64,000 nucleotides of DNA. Source: Verrucomicrobiaceae bacterium. GTDB taxonomy: Bacteria > Verrucomicrobiota > Verrucomicrobiia > Verrucomicrobiales > Verrucomicrobiaceae. The notes beneath the pieces were generated by a model. The model had not been told where the DNA came from. It did no database searches and was given only the letters and a program-made list of their open reading frames with translations. Each line of letters opens with the position of its first letter. Position 1 is the first letter of the stretch. The DNA lies in NCBI GenBank assembly GCA_016713245.1, contig JADJPM010000004.1:186001-250000 (forward strand), written 5' to 3'. Positions 51,832 to 59,379 of this stretch are shown piece by piece. Both the position numbers and the translations under genes were made by a program.

Positions 51832-52080
51832 ATGTCCGCATTTCCCTCCCAAGCAGCCCGCAAGCAGGCCCAGAACATGACCCGTTTCCCACCAACACGC
51901 CCTTACGAAGCGCTCGCCCGCCTTCCGCAGGTCCAATGCACCGAAGCACGCATGAAGCTCGCCACCCGCATCGCCCAAAGTTGGCCACGCACCGACATCA
52001 TCGCCGCCTGGAACGCCTTCGCCCACTCGCCACTAAACGCAACGGAGAAACAACACATGTTCAACGAACTATGGGGATGA
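51832..52080 (+). CDS. Small protein with C-terminal FNELW motif (paralogue 2)
   Basis: 82 residues. The C-terminal half (MKLATRIAQSWPRTDIIAAWNAF...EKQHMFNELWG) matches that of the small protein at 43288; the N-terminal halves differ. It starts 6 bp after the DUF1592 stop and ends 6 bp before the XRE regulator gene, so it may be translated with either. No family recognised. Confidence 0.6.
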   Translation: MSAFPSQAARKQAQNMTRFPPTRPYEALARLPQVQCTEARMKLATRIAQSWPRTDIIAAWNAFAHSPLNATEKQHMFNELWG

Positions 52081-52086
52081 CCAACG

Positions 52087-52350
52087 ATGCCCGCCGCACC
52101 GAACAATCACGATGCCTACGACTACGCCGAGCGCATCCGCGAGCGGCTGCCGCGTCGTTTGCAGGAACTCCGGGAACGCTGTGGGCTGAGCAAATACGGC
52201 CTCGCTCGTGAGAGTGGCGTCAGCCGGGAATACCTCGGCAAGATCGAGCGTGGCAAAGCCAATCCCACGCTACCTGTTACTGCGCAGATCAGCCATGGAC
52301 TCGGCATGACGCTGGAGCAGTTCACCGGGGAGCTGGAGGATGAGGAGTAG
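52087..52350 (+). CDS. XRE-family HTH transcriptional regulator
   Basis: 87 residues, a single-domain Cro/CI-type regulator: RLQELRERCGLSKYGLARESGVSREYLGKIERGKANPTLPVTAQISHGLGMTLEQFTGEL has helices 2-3 (GLARESGVSREYLGKIERG) and the usual hydrophobic fifth helix. Six bp after the small FNELW gene, suggesting a two-gene unit of antitoxin-like layout, although no toxin is recognised. The stop codon overlaps a paired-palindrome repeat. A decayed relative lies at 37461. Confidence 0.88.
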   Translation: MPAAPNNHDAYDYAERIRERLPRRLQELRERCGLSKYGLARESGVSREYLGKIERGKANPTLPVTAQISHGLGMTLEQFTGELEDEE

Positions 52351-52410
52351 CTTCGATTGGCAATCGAAGTGGTTTGAAAACGGGGAACTTCGGTTGCCAA
52401 CCGAAGCTAC
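52347..52410. repeat. Paired-palindrome repeat, copy overlapping the regulator stop
   Basis: 64 bp, GTAG at the start and CTAC at the end, with CTTCGATTG-G-CAATCGAAG (52351-52369) and CTTCGGTTG-C-CAACCGAAG (52388-52406). The TAG stop of the XRE gene is part of the opening GTAG. The nearest relative is 31245-31304. Confidence 0.8.
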
Positions 52411-52492
52411 GGTAAGGGCCGTCACCTATGATTGACTAACGGCAGGGCCAGGGGCTGTGCTCCAATAGCAAGCGTCACACCCAACGCCTGCC

Positions 52493-52942
52493 ATGCTGCT
52501 CCTCTCCACCAGTCCAGACCGCTTCTCGTTCACGGGAGATGCTGTTTTGCCTCCGGGAGCGGTGTTTTCGACCTTGGGAGGACTATTCCGCCTCAAAACC
52601 GGCATACCGAGCCGAATGGTAGCCATACCAGACGCCACGGTAGCGCTACCGGCGCTGAGGGTAGCGACCCCGCGCCATCGGATAGCGCTATTGGGACAAA
52701 AGGTAGGCCTACCCCGCCGTGCGCTATCCCTACCGAACGAAATGGGATGGCTCCCCGGACCAAAAGGTAGGCCTACCGCGCGGCAGGGTAGAGCTACCGC
52801 CGCGATGGGTAGCCATACCCCGGCAAAAGGTATCGCTACCGCACGGCGCGGTAGTCATCCCGCGAGAGCGACCCGCCACCCCGCACGCGGCGGTATCGCC
52901 ACACTTTTGCACACTCTTCAACCCCGAACCTCGACTCCATGA
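52493..52942 (+). CDS. Heptapeptide-repeat open reading frame over the 21-bp array
   Basis: 149 codons without a known family. From about residue 40 the frame reads as heptads of the pattern V-x-[LI]-P-x-x-x: VAIPDAT, VALPALR, VATPRHR, IALLGQK, VGLPRRA, LSLPNEM. After GWLPGPK the frame degenerates, but the +1 frame continues VGLPRGR, VELPPRW, VAIPRQK, VSLPHGA, VVIPRER. One extra base in the 22-bp step (52744-52766) explains the shift. It may encode a real repeat protein with a frameshift, or the frame may be a by-product of a DNA array. No signal peptide. Confidence 0.4.
   Translation: MLLLSTSPDRFSFTGDAVLPPGAVFSTLGGLFRLKTGIPSRMVAIPDATVALPALRVATPRHRIALLGQKVGLPRRALSLPNEMGWLPGPKGRPTARQGRATAAMGSHTPAKGIATARRGSHPARATRHPARGGIATLLHTLQPRTSTP
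52534..52912. repeat. Array of about 18 diverged 21-bp units centred on GGTAGNNCTACC palindromes
   Basis: Units start at 52534, 52555, 52576, 52597, 52618, 52639, 52660, 52681, 52702, 52723, 52744, 52766, 52787, 52808, 52829, 52850, 52871 and 52892. All steps are 21 bp except one of 22. Each unit has a 12-bp palindrome-like core, perfect in GGTAGCGCTACC (52639) and GGTAGGCCTACC (52702, 52766), followed by 9 variable bases. 21 bp is two helical turns, so all cores face one side of the DNA. It lies between the XRE regulator gene and the gene at 52939. Confidence 0.85.
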
Positions 52943-53730
52943 ACTGGGATAACGGCCAATGGGACAGCGGCACTTGGGACCAGCCGTCCGACTATTTTTC
53001 ACCCCAACCCAAATCGAACAACCGCACCAAAATGAGAAGACAAACCTACTACCCCAGCCGCATCGGCGACCAAGTGAACTGGCTCGACAACTACGCCGTG
53101 AAACTGCCCATCCACGGAGCCGCCCTCGGCGTGATCGCGGGCGACATCACCGCCAGCGTGAATGACGCGAAATACGCCAACTACGTCCTCGGCACTTGGC
53201 TGAGTGCCGTGCGCAACTTTTCCCCTAGCACCACCGATGCCGTGGATGACGTGCTCGCCGGTGGAGGCAGCACACCGATGGTGCTTCCTACTTTCACCGC
53301 ACCCGCCTTGCCCGCAGGCGTGACCGCCGCACTGCCCGGCACGCTGACACGCATCTTTGCCCTCATCGCCAAGATGAAACTCAGCGCAGGCTACACCGAA
53401 GCCATCGGCACCGACCTCGGCATCGTCGGCTCCGCCGAAACCGAGAAAGCGCTGCCGAAGTTCAGCGCCGAACTCATCCAAGGCGGAGGCTGCCAGTGCG
53501 TGAAGCTCAGCTTCTACAAATACAACCACATGGGCGTGTATATCGAAGGCCGTCGCGGCACCGGAGCCTGGGAGTTCCTCGCCATCGACACCGAAAGCCC
53601 CTACATCGACGAACGCCCCCTGCTCGCCGCAGGCACCCCCGAAGTCCGCGAATACCGCATGCGCTTCTGGGACAAAGGCACCCCTAACGGCGACTGGACC
53701 GATGTGGTGAAGGTGACGGTGTCGCCGTAA
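52939..53730 (+). CDS. Unrecognised protein with tryptophan/aspartate-rich N-terminus
   Basis: 263 residues. The N-terminus has short repeats (NWDNGQWDSGTWDQPS), then a conserved-looking stretch (RRQTYYPSRIGDQVNWLDNYAVKLP), a helical part (VLPTFTAPALPAGVTAALPGTLTRIFALIAKMKLSAGYTEAIGTDLGIVGS) and a C-terminal fibronectin-III-like beta domain (SFYKYNHMGVYIEGRR to YRMRFWDKGTPNGDWTDVVKVTV). I recall similar proteins in Verrucomicrobia but no function. No signal peptide. The reading frame begins 4 bp before the end of the heptad-repeat frame. Confidence 0.6.
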   Translation: MNWDNGQWDSGTWDQPSDYFSPQPKSNNRTKMRRQTYYPSRIGDQVNWLDNYAVKLPIHGAALGVIAGDITASVNDAKYANYVLGTWLSAVRNFSPSTTDAVDDVLAGGGSTPMVLPTFTAPALPAGVTAALPGTLTRIFALIAKMKLSAGYTEAIGTDLGIVGSAETEKALPKFSAELIQGGGCQCVKLSFYKYNHMGVYIEGRRGTGAWEFLAIDTESPYIDERPLLAAGTPEVREYRMRFWDKGTPNGDWTDVVKVTVSP

Positions 53731-53744
53731 CCCCATGACTTACT

Positions 53745-53819
53745 GGCAGGAGAATGAAGGCAGAAGAATGAAATGCCTCATCTCTGAATCCCCATTCTCC
53801 TGCCTTCATTCTTCTGCCC
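53745..53819. repeat. GGCAGAAGAATG stem-loop repeat, copy 2
   Basis: 75 bp. The left arm is GGCAGGAGAATGAAGGCAGA and the right arm, read on the other strand, is GGCAGAAGAATGAAGGCAGG, giving a long imperfect stem with a short loop. It occupies most of the 113-bp gap before the next gene. Confidence 0.7.
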
Positions 53820-53843
53820 ATCAACCTCAACGTCTCTGCGACC

Positions 53844-54491
53844 ATGCCTTTCGATCCGACCAAACCCGCCAACAACTCGCCTGCCTCCAGCGCGGAGATG
53901 CGCAGCCAACTCACTTCGCTCAACGCCGACATCCAGACGCGAGCAACCCTTGCTGCAACAAGTAACAACAGCAACGGCGTCGCCTTGCTGAACCTCATCA
54001 TCAGCGATCCGCCTCAGCAATGGGAGGTGCAGCAGATGGCCGACAAGATTGATGAACTGATCAACGCGCTGAGGCGGTGCTCGAAAACGGTGGAAGCCTT
54101 GTCCACCTTTGGCCGGTTCACAGACTTCCTTTTGATCGGCTCAGGGTTCCAAAACTCCACCTCTCCATCGCTCCGCTGCTACTGCTCGGTGGTGCAAATC
54201 CGCCGCATACGTCTCATCGCGGACTTCATCTGCCTCTTCGACAAGGGCAGTGACGGCAAATTCGCCCGCGATGACCGAGGCGGAGCTGACAGCGCTGTGG
54301 AGGAAGTGAGCGACGCTTTCACCTTTTCACTCACAAGACACGCACCACCCGAAGCCGGAAAAAAATACTGGGCTGATCGGGGGCCACGGGCGCTTGGAAG
54401 ACCTCCTCGTGAGTCCATGGGTCGAGATAGGCTGTGCTGGGGGTTGCTTCTGTCCAGGAGCCGGGGAGCAAGGTGGCGCTTTGCTCAATGA
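53844..54491 (+). CDS. Unrecognised small protein, 3' end probably altered
   Basis: The first 78 residues look conserved and structured: PFDPTKPANNSPASSAEMRSQLTSLNADIQTRATLA, a spacer SNNSNGVALLNLIISDPPQQ and a helix EVQQMADKIDELINALRR. After ALRR the frame reads on for 137 low-quality residues and overlaps the end of the opposite gene by 161 bp, so a stop may have been lost near 54080 and the true protein may be about 78 residues. The N-terminal style resembles phage-tail or fibre-associated small proteins, which is only an impression. It probably forms a set with the gene at 52939. Confidence 0.4.
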   Translation: MPFDPTKPANNSPASSAEMRSQLTSLNADIQTRATLAATSNNSNGVALLNLIISDPPQQWEVQQMADKIDELINALRRCSKTVEALSTFGRFTDFLLIGSGFQNSTSPSLRCYCSVVQIRRIRLIADFICLFDKGSDGKFARDDRGGADSAVEEVSDAFTFSLTRHAPPEAGKKYWADRGPRALGRPPRESMGRDRLCWGLLLSRSRGARWRFAQ

Positions 54492-57400
54492 TGTAGTGGA
54501 GATCACTCCGGCCTTGTGCGGGCAGGCGGACTTCAAAGTGGGTGGACGTGAGCAGCGGTTGGCGTCCGGCGTCGCTGACGGCGGGATCGGTGCCGAGGGC
54601 GTATTCCAGCAGATCGCTTTTGCCATCGTGATCCAGATCGCCGGACTCGAGGCCGCTGGCACCGGGTGTGTGCATCTGCCAGTGCTGCCACGGAGTGAGG
54701 GCGACGCTGGCGGCTCCGGCATAAAGATACAGGATGCGCGAACCATTGTGGCGTGTGCCGCCGGTGAAAAAGGCGCGGTCGGCGGTCAGCGTGGTCCCGC
54801 CGCGAGCCTCGGTGACGAGGTTGGCGTAGTTGCGGGTCTGGTTCACGGTGGCGTCGTATTCGCCGATGCCGGTGAGCGTGGCGTGCGCGTCGGTGATCTC
54901 GAACATCGGCGCGGCATCGTCCGTGGTCAGATCGACCCGGTAGATGAGACCACCCCACACCTCGCTCCAGCCACCGTTGCGCGTGGCGAGCACGGTGCCG
55001 TATTTTTCCGTCTTCAAACCGAGGATCCAGAGCGTGGCGGAGTCGTTCACGATCTTCGTGCCCGCGCCTTCGGCGTTGAAGCTGCGTGCCCAGATGCGCT
55101 GCCCGCTGCTGGTAAAGCTGTGCTGGCCGCCCACGCAGTCCTCGATGAAAAAGTCGCCGCGCCCGCGTCCCTCGAAACGCACGCCGGTGGTGTTCGCGAC
55201 CGCCACGCTGCGTTTGCTGGCATGCTCGAGCACGAACTGGCTGGCGAAGCCGCTGAGCCGCTCGATGCGCAGCAGGGGGGCGTCGTTCGCGCCGCTGTCC
55301 ACGATGCGGAGACGCCCGATTCCATTGCCACCGAGCACGCGGCCTTTGGTGCCGATGATGCGCCGCACCGGGCCGCTGATCTCAATCGTGCCCTGGATGA
55401 GAAACGTTTTCCCGCCGGGCAGCACGAGCGTGGTTTTGCCAAAGTTCGCGCCCCCCGGCTTCATGGAGTCCACCGCCGCCTGGAGCGCGGCGGTGTCGTC
55501 GGTCACGCCATCACCCGTGGCGAAATCAGCGGCATTCACCCAGGTCGTGGGATCGTCCCACGGCACCTCGGGCGTCTCGAGCACTTCGAGTCCGGCCATG
55601 GTCATCGGGTTCGCCGGAAACTGGCGGGCCTCCAGCAACGCGGCGTTGGCGGTGGCGTGGCTCTTCAACCAACGTGTGATGCCGGGGCCGCTCAAAGGCA
55701 CGTCGGCGGCTGGAAGGCCGGTGTAGCTGGCGTAGCGGGCGAGGGCGGCGTTCGTGTAACCGCTGATGGTGATGCGATGGGCGCTGAGATTTCCCACTCC
55801 GGTGAGGGCGTGCATCGCGCCCGCCGCGGTGCAGGTGAACTCGCAGTCCACCAGTGTGACGAGGCCGAACCAATGGCCCGCCGCGTTCAAGGAATCCCCG
55901 TTGATCAAGGCGGGGATGGCAAGAGACTGCTCGCTGACGAGACGTCGTGCCGTGACGATCTGCTGCACGTTGTAGAGGCCGCAGAATCCCTGGTTCCGCA
56001 CCGTGCAGTGCTCCAGGATGGCGCTGTTGACCGCGTTGCCGGTCTGGATGCCGATGCGGAAGCCCTCGACGATCACCTCCTTGATGAGCAGCGGACCGTT
56101 GAGTCCGTTGTTGAGCTGCAAGCCCACGCCTTCCGCGTTTTGCGGGCTGATGAGGCGCACCCGGCGGATGCCGCCCTGGTTGTTGCTGATCCAGCGCAGG
56201 CCCAGCGCACTGGGATTGCCCGTGCCGGTGTCGAGAGTGACATTGTAAAGCTCGTTTTGAAACCGGTCCGCGCTGCCTCCCGGCGCGATGTTGATCATCG
56301 GCTTCGGCGTGGCGGCACCGCTTTCGAAGCCGGCTGAGTTCGGCAGCAGCCGCAGGATGACGCCATCGCGTGACTGGCCCTGGATGGTGTTGAAACGCTG
56401 GCTGCCCGCGACTTCCAGCGTGTCGCTGAGATGGTAGATGCCATTGCGCAGCCAGAGGATGCGGTTCTGGTCCGCGTGATCATTGAGCGCCTGTTGCAGA
56501 CCGGCGGTGTCATCGAGCCCGTCATCCGGGATCACCGTCGGATAGAGCGCGGTGATATCGATCACCGTCCCGGCCGGAAAGCGGAGATCCTCCTGCCCGG
56601 CGGGCGCAGGCGTGTCATCATCGGTGATGGTGAGCGTGGCGGCGGCGTTCGTCGCGGCGTCGTAGGCCAGCGTGGGGATGACGGTGAGCGTCAAGGTCTC
56701 CGCCGGTTCGATCACGGCATCGTCCAGCAGCGTGATGGCAAAGCTCAGGCTCGTGCTGCCGATCGGGATGGTGCGGTTGAGTGAGAACTCCGCATAGTCG
56801 CCGCTGCCCGCGTCGCCCGTGACGGAGAGCGACACCGGCAGGGCAGCATCCGTCGCACCGGTCCGCGTGAGCGTCACGTGGAGTTCCGCCGCGGCGCCCT
56901 CGACGACGTCGGTCGCGGAGAACGAGATGCCCACCTGCGGCTTCACCACGCCCTCGTCATCCGCGAGGGTGATCGCCCCGCTTGTCGTCGCTCCGAGCGT
57001 GTATCCCGCGCCGCTTTGCAGGGTGAGCACCACGGTTTCCGCGCCTTCCATCAGCGCATCGTCCAGCGGAGTCACGGTGACGGCGGCGCTGCTTTGGCCG
57101 TCGGGAATCATGACACTCCCGCTCAACGCCACATAGTCCGCGCTGCTCGTGGCCGTGCCGGTCACCGTGTAAGCGATGGTGACGGCTCCCACCGTCTGCG
57201 TGCCGCGGGTGACGGTGAAACTGCCGGGACCGAGGCCTGCCTCCGCCGCGTTGGCATCCGAGACCACCAGCGAAACCTCGTCACCGCCCGCGGAGGCCGG
57301 CTTGATGATCGTGAGATACATCCGTGACTGCGCACCGCCGCCATTTGAGCCGAGTTCGACGGTTTGGCCGCTGGTGTAGCTCTTCTTGAACAGGCGCATC

Positions 57401-58659
57401 ACCGACGGTGCGGAGAACAGCGTGTTTCCGGTGTTCAGTGTCAGGTCCAGGCCCGTGTCGGCCCACGAACTCAGCCACGCGGGCTTGGTGGTGATGGCGC
57501 TGTGATGGGCAATGAAGACGTCCGCATCACGCGTGAGCGTGAAGCTGAGCAAGGTGGTGCCGGTGAAGCTGGCCGCGCCCTCCATCGGTCGGATCCACTC
57601 CGCCGCCTGAACCTCGCTCGGCACGCTGTAAATCGCGGAGCCGTGCGCGGCGACGTAGCAAAAGTCCGCCGTTTGCAGATTGCCGCACACTTTCCACGCT
57701 GCCTCGCCGCTGGTGCCACCGCTTTGATCGGAGGGATGGATCGCGTTGTTCGCCGGATCAAAGACCTGGAGGTTGGACACGGATGACGGCAGCACCACGC
57801 TCTGCGGCGGAATCTCGAATGGCTGCGCCACCACATAGGCGGCCCAGGCGTTGGCACTCGCCTCGTCCGGCAGCCACACCGCCTTGGAGCGGTCGCCGGT
57901 GTAGCTCGAATAGGCCGCGATCTGTTTCGTGGCCGGATTCCCGAACCAGCCGGTTGTCACGTCGATGGGCAGCAGTGTCGGGCTTTGATTCGCCGGCCAG
58001 TTCGTGGCGGGCAGACGCCGCTGCATCATGCCCTCGAGAATCGTCGTCACCAGTGCCGCGGGCATGGCCATTCCCGTGTGCGTCGTGTTTGGCTCCGTGA
58101 TCGTGCACCAGGGCGCGTTGCCGCCGCGGCGGCCCACCAGGCAGTTCTCGGTCGGCATGATGAAGCCGCTCAGGTTGTCCCGCTCCCCCGCCAGGAAAAT
58201 CGCCGGAACGGGAAAGGCCGGCGTGAATTCAAAAAGCGTGTCCGCCGCCACGGAGTTGTCCAGGCGGTTGAAATTGAAGCCGTCGTTGCCCGTCATGAAC
58301 ATGCGTCCCGGATGATGGGGGATCACAGCGACACAGCGGCCGGGATTCGCCACGGCCGTCTGCATGGCACGGCGTCCGTTGGCGGACAGGCCATACGGCA
58401 CCACCGGTGCCACCGCCACCTCAGGACGGCCGGTCGTGGTGGCGAGCGAGGCCAGCGAGCCCACCGGGCTGTGCCCGCTGGTGGCGAGCAGGCTCGACGT
58501 GCGCTGCGCGAAGGCCTGCCAGGTGCTGTCCGTCAGCGCTGTGGTCTCCACCGACACGACCGCACGCACAAAGGTGGTGCCCGGCGGCAGGTAGAAGGTC
58601 TGCGCCCGCGCGGACAGCGCCGCTGAAGCGATCAAAAGGAGGATGAGGCATGTTTTCAT
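54331..58659 (-). CDS. Giant secreted protein: hydrolase-like N-terminus, two Calx-beta domains, two pectate-lyase-like beta-helices
   Basis: 1442 residues from the ATG at 58659 (signal peptide TCLILLLIASAALSARA). Residues 20-460 resemble an alpha/beta hydrolase-like or esterase domain (VPAIFLAGERDN, NTTHTGMAMPAALVT). Two Calx-beta domains follow: GPGSFTVTRG...VTPLDDALMEGAETVVLTL and EGAAAELHVTLTRTG...ITLLDDAVIEPAETLTLTV. Then two Pectate_lyase_3-type beta-helices, opening TVIPDDGLDDTAGLQQALNDH and ATGDGVTDDTAALQAAVDSM. The tail LESGDLDHDGKSDLLEYALGTDP is the dockerin-like/DxDxDG motif common at the ends of PVC secreted proteins. Likely degrades a plant or algal polysaccharide outside the cell. 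Regulated with marR by a shared palindrome. Confidence 0.75.
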   Translation of the reverse strand: MKTCLILLLIASAALSARAQTFYLPPGTTFVRAVVSVETTALTDSTWQAFAQRTSSLLATSGHSPVGSLASLATTTGRPEVAVAPVVPYGLSANGRRAMQTAVANPGRCVAVIPHHPGRMFMTGNDGFNFNRLDNSVAADTLFEFTPAFPVPAIFLAGERDNLSGFIMPTENCLVGRRGGNAPWCTITEPNTTHTGMAMPAALVTTILEGMMQRRLPATNWPANQSPTLLPIDVTTGWFGNPATKQIAAYSSYTGDRSKAVWLPDEASANAWAAYVVAQPFEIPPQSVVLPSSVSNLQVFDPANNAIHPSDQSGGTSGEAAWKVCGNLQTADFCYVAAHGSAIYSVPSEVQAAEWIRPMEGAASFTGTTLLSFTLTRDADVFIAHHSAITTKPAWLSSWADTGLDLTLNTGNTLFSAPSVMRLFKKSYTSGQTVELGSNGGGAQSRMYLTIIKPASAGGDEVSLVVSDANAAEAGLGPGSFTVTRGTQTVGAVTIAYTVTGTATSSADYVALSGSVMIPDGQSSAAVTVTPLDDALMEGAETVVLTLQSGAGYTLGATTSGAITLADDEGVVKPQVGISFSATDVVEGAAAELHVTLTRTGATDAALPVSLSVTGDAGSGDYAEFSLNRTIPIGSTSLSFAITLLDDAVIEPAETLTLTVIPTLAYDAATNAAATLTITDDDTPAPAGQEDLRFPAGTVIDITALYPTVIPDDGLDDTAGLQQALNDHADQNRILWLRNGIYHLSDTLEVAGSQRFNTIQGQSRDGVILRLLPNSAGFESGAATPKPMINIAPGGSADRFQNELYNVTLDTGTGNPSALGLRWISNNQGGIRRVRLISPQNAEGVGLQLNNGLNGPLLIKEVIVEGFRIGIQTGNAVNSAILEHCTVRNQGFCGLYNVQQIVTARRLVSEQSLAIPALINGDSLNAAGHWFGLVTLVDCEFTCTAAGAMHALTGVGNLSAHRITISGYTNAALARYASYTGLPAADVPLSGPGITRWLKSHATANAALLEARQFPANPMTMAGLEVLETPEVPWDDPTTWVNAADFATGDGVTDDTAALQAAVDSMKPGGANFGKTTLVLPGGKTFLIQGTIEISGPVRRIIGTKGRVLGGNGIGRLRIVDSGANDAPLLRIERLSGFASQFVLEHASKRSVAVANTTGVRFEGRGRGDFFIEDCVGGQHSFTSSGQRIWARSFNAEGAGTKIVNDSATLWILGLKTEKYGTVLATRNGGWSEVWGGLIYRVDLTTDDAAPMFEITDAHATLTGIGEYDATVNQTRNYANLVTEARGGTTLTADRAFFTGGTRHNGSRILYLYAGAASVALTPWQHWQMHTPGASGLESGDLDHDGKSDLLEYALGTDPAVSDAGRQPLLTSTHFEVRLPAQGRSDLHYIIEQSATLLPGSWTEATPSTAYLDPWTHEEVFQAPVAPDQPSIFFRLRVVRVL

Positions 58660-58660
58660 G

Positions 58661-58680
58661 GTATTTCGGAGTCGAAGTAT
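58661..58680. promoter_or_regulatory. MarR operator-like palindrome before the giant secreted protein gene
   Basis: GTATTTCGGAGTCGAAGTAT, an imperfect palindrome one base upstream of the start codon of the secreted protein. It shares CATGGTATT-x-CG-xx-GTCGAA-x-TA with 59265-59288 at the same distance from the marR start. A bound regulator here would block translation start or transcription. Confidence 0.6.
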
Positions 58681-58721
58681 CGGATTCAGGCAGCAGAAAT
58701 CATGGGGCTGGAACAAAAAAA

Positions 58722-59267
58722 TCACCGCGCCGGGCGGACGCGAAGGGCCGAGGCGTTGGCGGGCCGCTTTTTGCGCCCATCCGTCCTGATCGCCGCCGAA
58801 TCCTGAACGCCAGAGCGGCTGGTTTCAACGTAGCCGCCCATGTTCTCCAGCACACGGGAGAGCCATTCGCGCAGTTTCAACGATTCCTCCGCGGTGAACC
58901 CCTCCTGCAACACCCCCAGCACGCGCTCATGCCGTTGTTGCATGCGCGGGCGCAGCGCCTTCGCCTGGGGCGTGAGGAAAACCTGCCACGCCCGGCCATC
59001 GTTCGGATCGGGCAGACGCTGGATCAATCCACTCTTCTCCATCGAATCCAGCAAACCCGTCAGGGTGCCGTTGGGGATGCGCAGCGTGTCCACCAGGTGC
59101 TTCACCGCGCAGCCGTCCGCCTCCAACAGGGCGTAGTAGATCGCTCCCATGCCCGGCCGGATCGAATCCGCCAGTCCTGCCTCCATCAGCGTGGCATCCG
59201 CAAATGCTCGAAAGGCATGCGTGAGCCGCACGAGGAGGAAAGGCAGCTCGGAAAAGTCGTTTGGCAT
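58722..59267 (-). CDS. MarR-family transcriptional regulator
   Basis: 181 residues. Winged-helix core: MGAIYYALLEADGCAVKHLVDTLRIPNGTLTGLLDSMEKSGLIQRLPDPNDGRAWQVFLTPQAKAL, including the wing sequence DPNDGRAW where MarR proteins have D-x-R-D-R-R. Flanking helices (ELPFLLVRLTHAFRAFADATL and LREWLSRVLENMGGYV) form the dimer interface. The C-terminal 25 residues are basic and probably disordered. It probably represses itself and the adjacent secreted-enzyme gene, released by a small aromatic or sugar-derived ligand (family knowledge). Confidence 0.9.
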   Translation of the reverse strand: MPNDFSELPFLLVRLTHAFRAFADATLMEAGLADSIRPGMGAIYYALLEADGCAVKHLVDTLRIPNGTLTGLLDSMEKSGLIQRLPDPNDGRAWQVFLTPQAKALRPRMQQRHERVLGVLQEGFTAEESLKLREWLSRVLENMGGYVETSRSGVQDSAAIRTDGRKKRPANASALRVRPAR

Positions 59268-59268
59268 G

Positions 59269-59288
59269 GTATTACGATGTCGAAATAC
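59269..59288. promoter_or_regulatory. MarR operator-like palindrome before marR
   Basis: An imperfect 20-bp palindrome (arms GTATT/AATAC and CG/CG) starting one base beyond the marR start codon. Its match to 58661-58680 in sequence and position supports autoregulation. Confidence 0.6.
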
Positions 59289-59379
59289 TTAACGCTGTCA
59301 ACAAACGAGATGTTTCGAATGGCAGCCAAAGGGCGTCTCGATGCCATCATGGATGGGCGGGCTTTTCGGCTGAGGATTG

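Noticed and set aside
51832..52350. Confirmed toxin-antitoxin system
   Set aside because: The layout is suggestive, but the small protein has no recognised toxin fold, so only a hypothesis is reported.
52534..52912. CRISPR array
   Set aside because: The unit is only 21 bp, the conserved core is a 12-bp palindrome and the 9-bp remainder is too short for spacers. There is no cas gene nearby.
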